DNA from: Streptomyces antioxidans
GTDB taxonomy: Bacteria > Actinomycetota > Actinomycetes > Streptomycetales > Streptomycetaceae
DNA length: 64,000 nt
NCBI RefSeq assembly: GCF_000968685.2
Contig: NZ_LAKD02000105.1
Span: 1 to 64,000, forward strand
Direction: 5' to 3'
Shown here piece after piece: positions 7,602 through 15,881 of the stretch (position 1 is the stretch's first letter; each line of letters starts with the position of its first letter). Under the pieces are notes generated by a model. It was given only the letters and a program-made list of their open reading frames with translations, was not told the DNA's origin and did not search any database. Made by a program: the position numbers and the translations under genes.

Positions 7602-9932
7602 GTGGCGGAGCAGGCGGTCGACACCGACGGGGAGCCGGCGGCCCCAGGCAAGCGGCAGCCGCCGCCCGCCGCCGCGGCCGCTTCGCCTGCTTCATCCGCC
7701 GCGTCCGTGCCTGACCGTCAGCCGGGATCCGGCCCTGACCGACAGCCGGAATCCGTCCGCGGACGTCCGCCGGAGTCCGCTCGCAGCCGTGCGCCGGAAT
7801 CCGGTCCCGGACGTGCGCCGGACGATGAGGCCTCCGCCTCCGCCTCCGACGCCCCGCCGCGGCAGCGGCGCTCCGCCGCGGACACCCAGGACGGCGGGGT
7901 GTGGAGCGGCGCCACCCGGGCCGTGCTCTTCGCGGCGGCCGCCTCCGTGGGGCGGGGGTTCGCCGGGCGGCGGCGGGAGCTGCTTTCGCTGCGGGCCGAT
8001 ATCGAGCGCGCGGGCCTGGACACCCTCGCCGGGCGCAAGGCCGCCCGCAGCCGGGTGCTGCTGATCGCGGGCCGCCCCGGCTGGGGCCGTACGGCGCTGG
8101 CAGAGGAGCTTGTCAGGCGGCTCGCCGACGACTATCCCGACGGAGTGCTGAGCGCCCGGCTGACCACCTCGGCCGGGGACCGCGTACCCACCGAGAGCAC
8201 CGCCCGTGAGCTGCTGGGACGGCTCGGTGTGAGCGCCCCGCCGGGCGCGGACGAGGACGATCTGAGCGAGGCGCTGCGCGACGCGCTCGACGGCAAGCGG
8301 GTGCTGCTGCTGCTCGACGACGTGGCCGGGGCCGAGCAGGTGGACGCGCTGCTGCCGGACGAGCCCGGCTGTCTGGTGGTGGCCGTCTCGCGCGGCCCGC
8401 TGACCGGAGTGCCGGATGTGCGGCCGTGCACCCTGGGCGGGCTGGATGTGAGCGCGGCGGTCGGGCTGCTGGCGCAGTACACCGGCCCCACCCGGATCAC
8501 CTGCGATCCGGTGGCCGCGCAGTCCCTGGTCGAGGAGTGCGCGGGCCAGCCCGCGGCGCTCGTCCTGGTCGGCGGCTGGCTCGCCGCGCGCCCCCAGGCG
8601 TCGGTGGCCGACGCCCTGGCCCGGCTGCGCGAACTGCCGCCGGACGAGGGCGACCTCGACCACGGCGCCCGCCCGCTGACCCGGGCCTTCCGGCTGGCCT
8701 ACGCCGCGCTGCCGTCCGCCGCCGCCCGGATGCTGCGGCTCCTGGTGCTGGCGCCCGGCGGATCGGCCGACGCCCAGATCGCCTCCGCGCTGGCCGGGTG
8801 CTCGGTCGCGGACGGCGAGGCGGCGCTGGAGGGCTTCGCCGGGTACGGGATGCTGCGGCCGCGCGGCACCGGCCGCTATCTGGTGCCCGGCTGTCTCGAT
8901 CCGCTGCTGCGGGAGCGGCTGGCGGCCGAGGAGCGCCCGGCGGAGGTGGAGCTGGCGCGGGCGCGGATGCTGGAGCGCGCCGTACGGCAGCTGTACGCCT
9001 GCAAGCTGGCCGCCGAGCCCGCCGGTTCGCCGGGCCGGAAGAAGCTGGCCGGGATGCCGAAGCCGCTGCGGTTTTCGTCGTCGGCGGAGGCGGCGGGCTG
9101 GCTGGAGGAGCGGCTGCCCACGCTGGTCGATGCCGCCCGCATGGCCGTGGAGACCGGTCAGCTCGACACCCTGGCACGGCGGTTGGTGGCCGCGTTGACC
9201 CATGCCCTGACCGCCCACCGGGGCTTCGAGGGCGCGGCGGTGGAGCTGTACGGGCTGCATCAGCTGGTGCTGGACGTGGCCCGGCGCCGCGATCTGCCGG
9301 TGGAGCGGGCGGCCGCGCTGCTGAACCTCGGCGATCTGGACGGCGGGGCGGGGCGGGTGGACAAGGCCCTCGTCCGCTACAAGAGCGCGCTCGAGGCGGC
9401 CCGTGTCGCGGGCGATCCGTATACGACCGGCCGTGCGCTGGAGTCGATCGGCGGCACCTACCAGGCGCTGGAGGACTGGCACCGGGCGGCCGACTGGTTC
9501 GGACGCGCCCTGGAGCTGCGGCTGAGCCGCCGGGACACGCCCGCCGCGGCCCGGCTGTACGCACGGCTCGGCACCGTCCACGGCTATGCCGGGCGGTGGG
9601 GCGAGGCGCTGCGCGACTGGCGCGCGGCCGCGGCCGCCTGCCGCCGGGCGGGCGACCGGCCGGGGTATGCGCGGGCGCTCAGCGGCACCGCGGACGCCCA
9701 GGAGCGCTCGGGGCGGCCGAGGGAGGCGCTGCGCACCTGGGCGGAGACCGCCGCGGCGGCCCGGACCTGCGGTGACGCCGGGCTGCACGCCGAGCTGGCG
9801 CACCATGCGGCGGACGCGATGGACCGGCTCGGCGGGGATCCCGCGGTGGCGCGGTCGCTGCGGAGCACCGCCAGGAGGATCGACGCGGGCGAGGCGGAAG
9901 ACACCGGTCCGTCACATCGGAGTGAAGCCTGA
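7602..9932 (+). CDS. STAND-type NB-ARC/TPR protein with altered P-loop
   Basis: A 776-residue multidomain protein of unknown role. About residues 1-110 are Pro/Ala/Ser/Arg-rich and disordered. An NTPase domain like NB-ARC/AP-ATPase follows: the P-loop position reads GRPGWGRT (157-164), the Walker B region RVLLLLDDVAG (about 234-244). The catalytic Lys of the P-loop is Arg163, so ATP hydrolysis may be weak or absent. A winged-helix-like region follows, then tetratricopeptide repeats from about 540 to 770 (NLGDLDGGAGRVDKALVRYK and similar). GTG 7602 is preferred, with GGGAG at 7590-7594 spaced 7 nt; a GTG at 7584 is in frame. Such proteins often act as signalling scaffolds, but no function can be assigned. 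Confidence 0.75.
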   Translation: MAEQAVDTDGEPAAPGKRQPPPAAAAASPASSAASVPDRQPGSGPDRQPESVRGRPPESARSRAPESGPGRAPDDEASASASDAPPRQRRSAADTQDGGVWSGATRAVLFAAAASVGRGFAGRRRELLSLRADIERAGLDTLAGRKAARSRVLLIAGRPGWGRTALAEELVRRLADDYPDGVLSARLTTSAGDRVPTESTARELLGRLGVSAPPGADEDDLSEALRDALDGKRVLLLLDDVAGAEQVDALLPDEPGCLVVAVSRGPLTGVPDVRPCTLGGLDVSAAVGLLAQYTGPTRITCDPVAAQSLVEECAGQPAALVLVGGWLAARPQASVADALARLRELPPDEGDLDHGARPLTRAFRLAYAALPSAAARMLRLLVLAPGGSADAQIASALAGCSVADGEAALEGFAGYGMLRPRGTGRYLVPGCLDPLLRERLAAEERPAEVELARARMLERAVRQLYACKLAAEPAGSPGRKKLAGMPKPLRFSSSAEAAGWLEERLPTLVDAARMAVETGQLDTLARRLVAALTHALTAHRGFEGAAVELYGLHQLVLDVARRRDLPVERAAALLNLGDLDGGAGRVDKALVRYKSALEAARVAGDPYTTGRALESIGGTYQALEDWHRAADWFGRALELRLSRRDTPAAARLYARLGTVHGYAGRWGEALRDWRAAAAACRRAGDRPGYARALSGTADAQERSGRPREALRTWAETAAAARTCGDAGLHAELAHHAADAMDRLGGDPAVARSLRSTARRIDAGEAEDTGPSHRSEA

Positions 9933-10158
9933 TACACCAAGGGCCTACGAAATCAGTAGTGGGCTTCCAAAAGATTGATGTATTGCAAGGCTAGACAGCG
10001 CGACATCCTTCATTAGACTGGCTGTACCGCGATTGTTGCGGCCGTCTCCGGCATGCGGACGCACCTTCCGGTTTGCCTGTCTATGGCCCGTCATGTATCG
10101 GCCCGTGGCTGGCTATGGCGATATGTTCCTCTTCTCCCATTCAAGGACCGTGATCGAC

Positions 10159-11274
10159 GTGAAGGTCGGCATCCCCCGCGAGGTCAAGAACAACGAGTTC
10201 CGCGTGGCCATCACCCCCGCCGGGGTGCACGAGCTGGTCCGAAGCGGCCATGAGGTCGTCATCGAGCGGAGTGCGGGCCTTGGCTCGTCCATCACGGACG
10301 AGGAGTACACCGCCGCCGGTGCGCACATCCTCGCCACCGCGGACGACGTCTGGGCCGCGGCCGATCTGCTGCTGAAGGTCAAGGAGCCCATCGCGGAGGA
10401 ATACCACCGGCTGCGCAAGGGTCAGACCCTCTTCACCTATCTCCACCTGGCCGCCTCCCGGGCCTGCACCGACGCGCTGCTGGAGTCCGGCACCACCGCC
10501 ATCGCCTACGAGACGGTCGAGACCGCGAACCGCGCCCTGCCGCTGCTCGCCCCGATGTCCGAGGTCGCGGGCCGGATCGCACCGCAGGTCGGCGCGTACC
10601 ACCTGATGCGCTCGGCCGGCGGTCGCGGTGTGCTGCCCGGTGGGGTGCCGGGGGTGGCGGCCGGGCGGGCCGTGGTCATCGGCGGTGGCGTCTCCGGGTG
10701 GAACGCCGCCCAGATCGCCATCGGCATGGGCTTCCACGTCACCCTGCTCGACAAGGACATCAACAAGCTGCGCGAGGCCGACCGGATCTTCGGCAATCGG
10801 GTGCAGACCATCGCCTCCAACGCCTACGAGCTGGAGAAGGCCGTCCTCGATGCCGACCTGGTGATCGGCGCGGTGCTCATCCCCGGTGCCAAGGCGCCCA
10901 AGCTGGTCACCAACGAGCTGGTGTCCCGGATGAAGCCGGGAAGTGTCCTTGTCGACATCGCGATCGACCAGGGCGGCTGCTTCGAGGACTCCCGCCCCAC
11001 CACCCACGCCGAGCCGACCTTCGAGGTCCACGACTCGGTCTTCTACTGCGTGGCCAACATGCCGGGCGCGGTGCCGAACACCTCCACCCACGCGCTCACC
11101 AACGCCACGCTCCCCTACATCGTGGAGCTGGCCAACCGCGGCTGGCGGGACGCGCTGCGCCGGGACGCCGCGCTGGCCAAGGGGCTCAACACCCATGAGG
11201 GCCAGGTCGTCTACGGCCCGGTCGCCGAGGCCCATGAGCTGCCCGTCGTCGACCTGGGGTCGCTGATCGGCTGA
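10159..11274 (+). CDS. ald: Alanine dehydrogenase
   Basis: NAD-dependent oxidative deamination of L-alanine to pyruvate and ammonia, or the reverse. The 371-residue length is standard. Family marks are KVGIPREVKNNEFRVAITPAG at the N-terminus, the catalytic Lys/His region (LLKVKEP, FTYLHLA), the NAD-binding stretch VVIGGGVSGWNAAQIAIGMG and the SVLVDIAIDQGGCFE motif. GTG 10159 (VKVGIPRE) is chosen, with AAGGA at 10143-10147 about 11 nt upstream. GTG 10150 is in frame but sits only 2 nt from that site. An upstream in-frame extension to 10033 lacks family similarity. A hairpin 20 bp after the stop probably ends transcription. Confidence 0.95.
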   Translation: MKVGIPREVKNNEFRVAITPAGVHELVRSGHEVVIERSAGLGSSITDEEYTAAGAHILATADDVWAAADLLLKVKEPIAEEYHRLRKGQTLFTYLHLAASRACTDALLESGTTAIAYETVETANRALPLLAPMSEVAGRIAPQVGAYHLMRSAGGRGVLPGGVPGVAAGRAVVIGGGVSGWNAAQIAIGMGFHVTLLDKDINKLREADRIFGNRVQTIASNAYELEKAVLDADLVIGAVLIPGAKAPKLVTNELVSRMKPGSVLVDIAIDQGGCFEDSRPTTHAEPTFEVHDSVFYCVANMPGAVPNTSTHALTNATLPYIVELANRGWRDALRRDAALAKGLNTHEGQVVYGPVAEAHELPVVDLGSLIG

Positions 11275-11293
11275 AGGGTGCCGGGAGTTCGGC

Positions 11294-11312
11294 GGCCCCG
11301 GCCGCCGGGGCC
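11294..11312 (+). terminator. Hairpin after ald
   Basis: An 8-bp perfect GC stem, GGCCCCGG-CCG-CCGGGGCC, starts 20 nt after the ald stop. There is no U-tract. It fits an intrinsic terminator of the GC-rich actinobacterial kind. Confidence 0.55.
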
Positions 11313-11684
11313 CGTTAACCCCGGTTGCCGGACGGTCAACCCGGACCGTCAACCACATGTCAACACCGGGCATCCGGCCGGGTCTTGTCGTAGGACGGGG
11401 CCCGGCCGAAGGTGTGTCCGCTGTGCCCCGTATCGGGTGTGGACCACCGCTCGGCCAACTCGCCCTAAATACAACTATTCAGACGGTTTATGCGGTGGTG
11501 AAATCTCCGCGGCACCGTTCACACGCCCTTGACATCGGGGTGTTCGATTGCCGACACATCGTGCCGTGTCCGGTGGATTGTGTTGCTGCGGACCGGTGAC
11601 ACGCCATAGAGTCGCCAACCGTCGGCATGGTGTCACGCTGACCTATAGAGAAATTTCCTGGTCACCAAGGAGGTAGGACGACTT
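11313..11684 (+). promoter_or_regulatory. Spacer upstream of the ParA-like gene
   Basis: This spacer contains a relatively AT-rich stretch at about 11465-11495 and a perfect -35 hexamer TTGACA at 11529-11534. No good -10 lies 16-19 bp downstream of that hexamer, so promoter placement is uncertain. The ribosome site of the next gene, AAGGAGGT at 11667-11674, is near-perfect. No gene was recognised here. Confidence 0.3.
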
Positions 11685-12851
11685 GTGAATGAGTCGACAT
11701 TTTCTCCCGGGGGTGGTCAACCAGGACCGGCTGCGCGGGGCCAGGGCCCCTCGGGGCTCGAGGCTGTCGGCTCCGTCGCTGTCCATACCTTCGCAACCAG
11801 CCAGAGCCCGACGACAGCCCACCAGAGCCACAGCATGGACGGCCATCACGTGAACGCCATGGCCGGCGACCAGGGGGGCACGGATCCCGCCCGCTTCGCC
11901 GACTACGACGACCTCCCCGACGGGCACTTCTACGACCCGGACGCGGAGTACGAGCCAGACCCCGAATACGCGGCCACGCTCGCGCCCGACGCTGCCCGCC
12001 AGCGCCGCGAGCGGATCGGCCCCACCGGGCGCCCGCTGCCGTACTTCCCGATCCCCGGGCCGCTGACCGACCACGGTCCCGCGAAGATCATCGCGATGTG
12101 CAACCAGAAGGGCGGGGTCGGCAAGACCACCTCCACCATCAACCTGGGCGCGGCCCTGGCCGAATACGGCCGCCGGGTCCTGCTCGTCGACTTCGACCCG
12201 CAGGGCGCCCTGTCGGTCGGCCTCGGGGTCAACCCGATGGAGCTCGACCTCACCGTCTACAACCTGCTCATGGAGCGGGGCATGGCCGCCGACGAGGTGC
12301 TGCTCAAGACGGCCGTGCCCAATATGGACCTGCTGCCCAGCAATATCGACTTGTCGGCCGCCGAGGTGCAGCTGGTGAGCGAGGTCGCCCGGGAGTCGAC
12401 CCTCCAGCGGGCGCTCAAGCCGCTGATGGCCGACTACGACTACATCGTCATCGACTGTCAGCCCTCGCTCGGTCTGCTCACCGTCAACGCGCTGACCGCG
12501 GCGCACAAGGTGATCGTGCCGCTGGAGTGTGAGTTCTTCGCGCTGCGCGGTGTGGCGTTGCTCACGGAGACGATCGAGAAGGTCCAGGAGCGGCTCAACC
12601 CCGACCTGGAGCTGGACGGCATCCTCGCCACGATGTACGACTCGCGCACCGTGCACAGCCGTGAGGTCCTCGCCCGCGTGGTCGAGGCGTTCGACGATCA
12701 CGTCTACCACACGGTCATCGGCCGTACGGTGCGCTTCCCCGAGACCACGGTCGCGGGTGAGCCGATCACCACGTACGCGTCCAACTCCGTCGGTGCCGCC
12801 GCCTATCGCCAGCTCGCCAGGGAGGTGCTCGCCCGGTGTCACGCCGAGTGA
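11685..12851 (+). CDS. ParA-family ATPase (orphan segregation-type)
   Basis: A 388-residue ParA/Soj-type ATPase. A disordered, acidic N-terminal extension of about 125 residues precedes the domain. The deviant Walker A motif is KGGVGKTT at 142-149, followed by VLLVDFDPQGALSVGLG and the Walker B-like DYIVIDCQPSLGLL. GTG 11685 follows an excellent ribosome site (AAGGAGGT, spacing 10). It is not the oriC-proximal ParA of the chromosome ParAB pair, since no parB, gidB or jag neighbours are present. It heads a run with the next ribbon-helix-helix-like gene and scpA-scpB, so a role in nucleoid positioning or SMC function is inferred, not shown. Confidence 0.88.
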   Translation: MNESTFSPGGGQPGPAARGQGPSGLEAVGSVAVHTFATSQSPTTAHQSHSMDGHHVNAMAGDQGGTDPARFADYDDLPDGHFYDPDAEYEPDPEYAATLAPDAARQRRERIGPTGRPLPYFPIPGPLTDHGPAKIIAMCNQKGGVGKTTSTINLGAALAEYGRRVLLVDFDPQGALSVGLGVNPMELDLTVYNLLMERGMAADEVLLKTAVPNMDLLPSNIDLSAAEVQLVSEVARESTLQRALKPLMADYDYIVIDCQPSLGLLTVNALTAAHKVIVPLECEFFALRGVALLTETIEKVQERLNPDLELDGILATMYDSRTVHSREVLARVVEAFDDHVYHTVIGRTVRFPETTVAGEPITTYASNSVGAAAYRQLAREVLARCHAE

Positions 12852-13438
12852 GTCTGCCGGGCGCCGACGAACTGTTCCGCACCACGGGAGGGATGGGCCT
12901 CCAGTCCTCCTCTCCCGCCGCCGGACGCCGCCAGGCGAACGGCGAGGCCCCCCGGGTGCCCCCGCCCGCCGCCGAACCCGACACGGGCGCCGAGCCGCGC
13001 GAGGGGCAGGAGCAGCGCGCGGACGGTGAGCGGTCCGGCCCGGGCGAGCACACGGGACGCTCGGGCGAACACACGGGACGGGAGACGGCCTCCCAGGACG
13101 CGGTCGGCGAGCGGCGCCCCGCCGCCGGGGACCGGCCCAAGGGCCGCCAGGCCCAGGGCGGTTCGGCCGCGGCCGAACAGAGCAGCCAGGCCCGCCGCCG
13201 CGCCCGTGCGGCGAACCGCCGGCCCAGCGGGCGCGAGCGCCACGACGAGAAGATCACGGTCTATGTCTCCGCCGAGGAGCTGATGGACCTCGAGCACGCG
13301 CGACTGGTGCTCCGCGGCGAGCACGGGCTCGCCGTCGACCGCGGCCGGATCGTCCGCGAGGCGGTCGCGGTCGTCCTCGCCGACCTCGAGTCGCGCGGCG
13401 ACGCGAGCATCCTGGTGCGCCGCCTCCGCGGCCGTTGA
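12836..13438 (+). CDS. Putative ribbon-helix-helix-like partner of the ParA-like ATPase
   Basis: A 200-residue protein of unknown function overlapping the ParA-like gene by 16 nt. Residues 1-135 are disordered and rich in Gly, Pro, Glu and Arg. The compact C-terminal part (about 139-200), starting KITVYVSAEELMDLEHARLV, looks like a ribbon-helix-helix fold: a short beta strand followed by two helices, with RGRIVREAVAVVLADLES as the second helix. ParA systems of the ParG type use such small RHH proteins as the DNA-binding partner, and the translational overlap suits a ParA partner. GTG 12836 has AGGGAGG 10 nt upstream; GTG 12848 (4-nt overlap) is an alternative. The RHH assignment is by eye only. 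Confidence 0.65.
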   Translation: MSRRVSLPGADELFRTTGGMGLQSSSPAAGRRQANGEAPRVPPPAAEPDTGAEPREGQEQRADGERSGPGEHTGRSGEHTGRETASQDAVGERRPAAGDRPKGRQAQGGSAAAEQSSQARRRARAANRRPSGRERHDEKITVYVSAEELMDLEHARLVLRGEHGLAVDRGRIVREAVAVVLADLESRGDASILVRRLRGR

Positions 13439-13506
13439 CCGGGTCGGGCGATAGCCTGCCCGGTCGTACGGGCTGCCCCGCCCGGCCCTGAGCACCCTGG
13501 ACCCCG

Positions 13507-15186
13507 ATGCCGACGAACGACACCCCCGCCCCGCCGCCTCGCCCCTCTCGCCGCACGCTCGGCCGGGGCCCCGGCTCGGCACCCCCCGGGACGGGCCCGG
13601 ACCGGTCCACCACGCCTCCGCCTTCGCCTCCGCCTTCGCCTCCGCCTCCGCAGGAGGCCCCTCAGCGCCCCGCTCCGCCCCCGGCGGCGGATACGGTGGA
13701 CGAAGGGACGGAAGAGCCGCAGAACGCCGCCCAGACGGCGCAGGAGGCCCCTGCAGAGCCGCCCGGGGCGCCCGAGACGCCCGCCGCGCCTGAGGCGCCC
13801 GTCGCGCCCGAGGCGCATCAGGCCGCCGCAGAGCCCGATTCGCGCGAGGCCGTCGCGGAGCCCGAGGCGCCCGAAGCCACCGCCGGGCCTGAGGCGGCTG
13901 AGGTCGCCGTGGAGCCAGAGGTGCCCGAGGCCGCCTCGGAGGAACGTAACGCGCCGGACGCCGAGTCCGAGCCGTCCCCGGCGACGGCCGAGGCCGTCGC
14001 CCCGGCCGAGCGGCGCGGCGCGGGCGGTGGGCGCGGCCGTAAGGGTGCATCGGCGGACGAGCCGGAGCCGGTGCACGCACGGGCCGACCCCGATGCGGCG
14101 CCCCCGGTGGGCGGGCACGGCGGTGAGGCGGCCGGGGCCGGGGACGACGGGGCCGACGCGTGCGCTGGGGCGGACATGAGCGGCGGGACCGACGCGGGTG
14201 CCGGGGCGGAGTCCGGCGCCGGGGCCGGGCCGAGCAGCGGTGCTGACACGAAGAGCGGGGCCCAGGCGAGCAGCGGGGCTGAGGCAGGCGACGGGGCCGG
14301 TGCGGGCGCCGAAGCCGGTGAGGTGGAGGTTGAGGACGGTGGCAATCGGTTCACCGTGCGGCTGGACAACTTCGAGGGGCCCTTCGACCTCCTCCTCCAG
14401 CTGATCTCCAAGCACAAGCTGGACGTCACCGAGGTCGCCCTCTCCAAGGTCACCGACGAGTTCATGGCCCATATCCGCGCCATGGGGCCGGACTGGGACC
14501 TCGACCAGACCACCGAGTTCCTCGTCGTCGCGGCGACCCTGCTGGACCTCAAGGCGGCCCGGCTGCTGCCCGCCGCCGAGGTCGAGGACGAGGCGGACCT
14601 GGCGCTGCTGGAGGCGCGCGATCTGCTCTTCGCCCGGCTGCTCCAGTACCGCGCGTACAAGCAGATCGCTGACATCTTCAACGACCGGCTGATCGCCGAG
14701 GCCGCCCGCCACCCCCGTACGGTCGGCCTGGAGCCGCACCACGCCGAGCTGCTTCCCGACGTCGTCATCAGCATCGGCCCCGAGGGGTTCGCCAAGCTGG
14801 CCGTCAAGGCGATGCAGCCCAAGCCCAAGCCACAGGTCTACGTCGACCACATCCACACCCCCCTGGTCAGCGTCAGGGAGCAGGCCGAGGTGGTGGTCGC
14901 GCGGCTGCGGGAGCTGGGGGAGGCCACCTTCGCCGCGCTCACCGAGGACGCTCCCGACGTCCTTACGGTCGTCGCGCGCTTTCTGTCGCTCCTGGAGCTC
15001 TACCGCGAGCGCGCGGTCCTCCTGGAGCAGCCGGAGGCCCTGGGGCAGTTGATGGTCCGCTGGACGGGCGGGGCGGGGCAGCGGCCACTGGTCACCGACG
15101 AGTTCGACCAGGAGGCCAAGCCCCGTAAGGAGCCCGAGAAGGAGACGGCCGCGGCCGAGAAGGAGAAGGAGGAGGTGGCGAGTTGA
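13507..15186 (+). CDS. scpA: Segregation and condensation protein A with long disordered N-terminus
   Basis: ScpA is the kleisin subunit of the bacterial SMC-ScpAB condensin. The kleisin domain starts near residue 279 (NRFTVRLDNFEGPFDLLLQL) and runs to about 525, with KVTDEFMAHI and LVVAATLLDLKAARLLP as family stretches. About 278 residues precede it, made of Pro-, Ala- and Glu-rich repeats (PEAPEAT, PEVPEAA-like units) and a Gly/Ala-rich linker. Usual ScpA is about 250-280 residues, so this protein is twice normal length if the first ATG is used. The ATG at 13507 is the longest start; internal GTG or ATG starts cannot be excluded. The stop overlaps scpB by 4 nt (TTGA). Confidence 0.9.
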   Translation: MPTNDTPAPPPRPSRRTLGRGPGSAPPGTGPDRSTTPPPSPPPSPPPPQEAPQRPAPPPAADTVDEGTEEPQNAAQTAQEAPAEPPGAPETPAAPEAPVAPEAHQAAAEPDSREAVAEPEAPEATAGPEAAEVAVEPEVPEAASEERNAPDAESEPSPATAEAVAPAERRGAGGGRGRKGASADEPEPVHARADPDAAPPVGGHGGEAAGAGDDGADACAGADMSGGTDAGAGAESGAGAGPSSGADTKSGAQASSGAEAGDGAGAGAEAGEVEVEDGGNRFTVRLDNFEGPFDLLLQLISKHKLDVTEVALSKVTDEFMAHIRAMGPDWDLDQTTEFLVVAATLLDLKAARLLPAAEVEDEADLALLEARDLLFARLLQYRAYKQIADIFNDRLIAEAARHPRTVGLEPHHAELLPDVVISIGPEGFAKLAVKAMQPKPKPQVYVDHIHTPLVSVREQAEVVVARLRELGEATFAALTEDAPDVLTVVARFLSLLELYRERAVLLEQPEALGQLMVRWTGGAGQRPLVTDEFDQEAKPRKEPEKETAAAEKEKEEVAS

Positions 15187-15839
15187 GCGAGCAGCGGACA
15201 CCCGACGGACTCTCCGAGGTCGCCGAGCTGGACCTCAAGCCCGCCCTGGAGGCCGTCCTGATGGTCGTCGACGAGCCCGCCACCGAGGAGAACCTCGCCA
15301 AGGTCCTCCAGCGGCCGCGCCGCGCCGTCGCGGAGGCGCTGCGCGAGCTGGCCGACGAGTACGCGACGCAGGGCCGGGGCTTCGAGCTGCGGCTGGTCGC
15401 GGGCGGCTGGCGCTACTACACGCGCCCGGCCTACGCCGCCGCCGTCGAGGGGTTCGTCCTGGACGGTCAGCAGGCCCGGCTCACCCAGGCCGCTTTGGAA
15501 ACCCTCGCCGTGGTCGCGTACCGTCAGCCGGTCAGCCGTTCCCGCGTCTCGGCCGTCCGCGGCGTCAACTGCGATGGCGTGATGCGGACCCTCCTCCAGC
15601 GGGGCCTGGTCGAGGAGGCGGGCACGGAACCCGAAACAGGTGCGATCCTGTACAGGACGACGAACTACTTCCTGGAGCGGATGGGCCTGCGGGGGCTGGA
15701 CGAGCTCCCGGAGCTCGCACCGTTCCTCCCCGAGGCGGACGCGGTCGAGGGCGAGTCCCAGGAGGGCGTGCCGTCGTTCGATCCGGACGCCATCGACGCC
15801 GATGACGCGCGGGACGACGCAGAACGCACGACGACGTAG
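15183..15839 (+). CDS. scpB: Segregation and condensation protein B
   Basis: A 218-residue winged-helix subunit of the SMC-ScpAB complex. It contains the conserved LKPALEAVLMVVDEPATEEN opening and the second wing region TLAVVAYRQPVSRSRVSAVR-GVN. The tail after residue 185 is acidic. The TTG start at 15183 overlaps the scpA stop (TTGA), and a strong GGAGGAGG precedes it in the end of scpA, so the two are translationally coupled. The next gene begins 42 bp later and is probably in the same operon. Confidence 0.95.
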   Translation: MSEQRTPDGLSEVAELDLKPALEAVLMVVDEPATEENLAKVLQRPRRAVAEALRELADEYATQGRGFELRLVAGGWRYYTRPAYAAAVEGFVLDGQQARLTQAALETLAVVAYRQPVSRSRVSAVRGVNCDGVMRTLLQRGLVEEAGTEPETGAILYRTTNYFLERMGLRGLDELPELAPFLPEADAVEGESQEGVPSFDPDAIDADDARDDAERTTT

Positions 15840-15881
15840 CACACCGAGCGCCGACAGCGGCCACTCTCAGACGGAAATTTG

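Noticed and set aside
7692..9806. 704-codon frame antisense to the STAND/TPR gene
   Set aside because: Gln/Arg/His-rich shadow with no ribosome site or domain.
9983..10019. TTGCAA and TAGACT as an ald promoter
   Set aside because: The spacer is 25 bp, too long for a vegetative promoter; neither box has a better partner.
13261..15201. 646-codon frame antisense to scpA
   Set aside because: The leucine/glycine/arginine repeats mirror the Ala/Pro/Glu extension of ScpA; no independent support.
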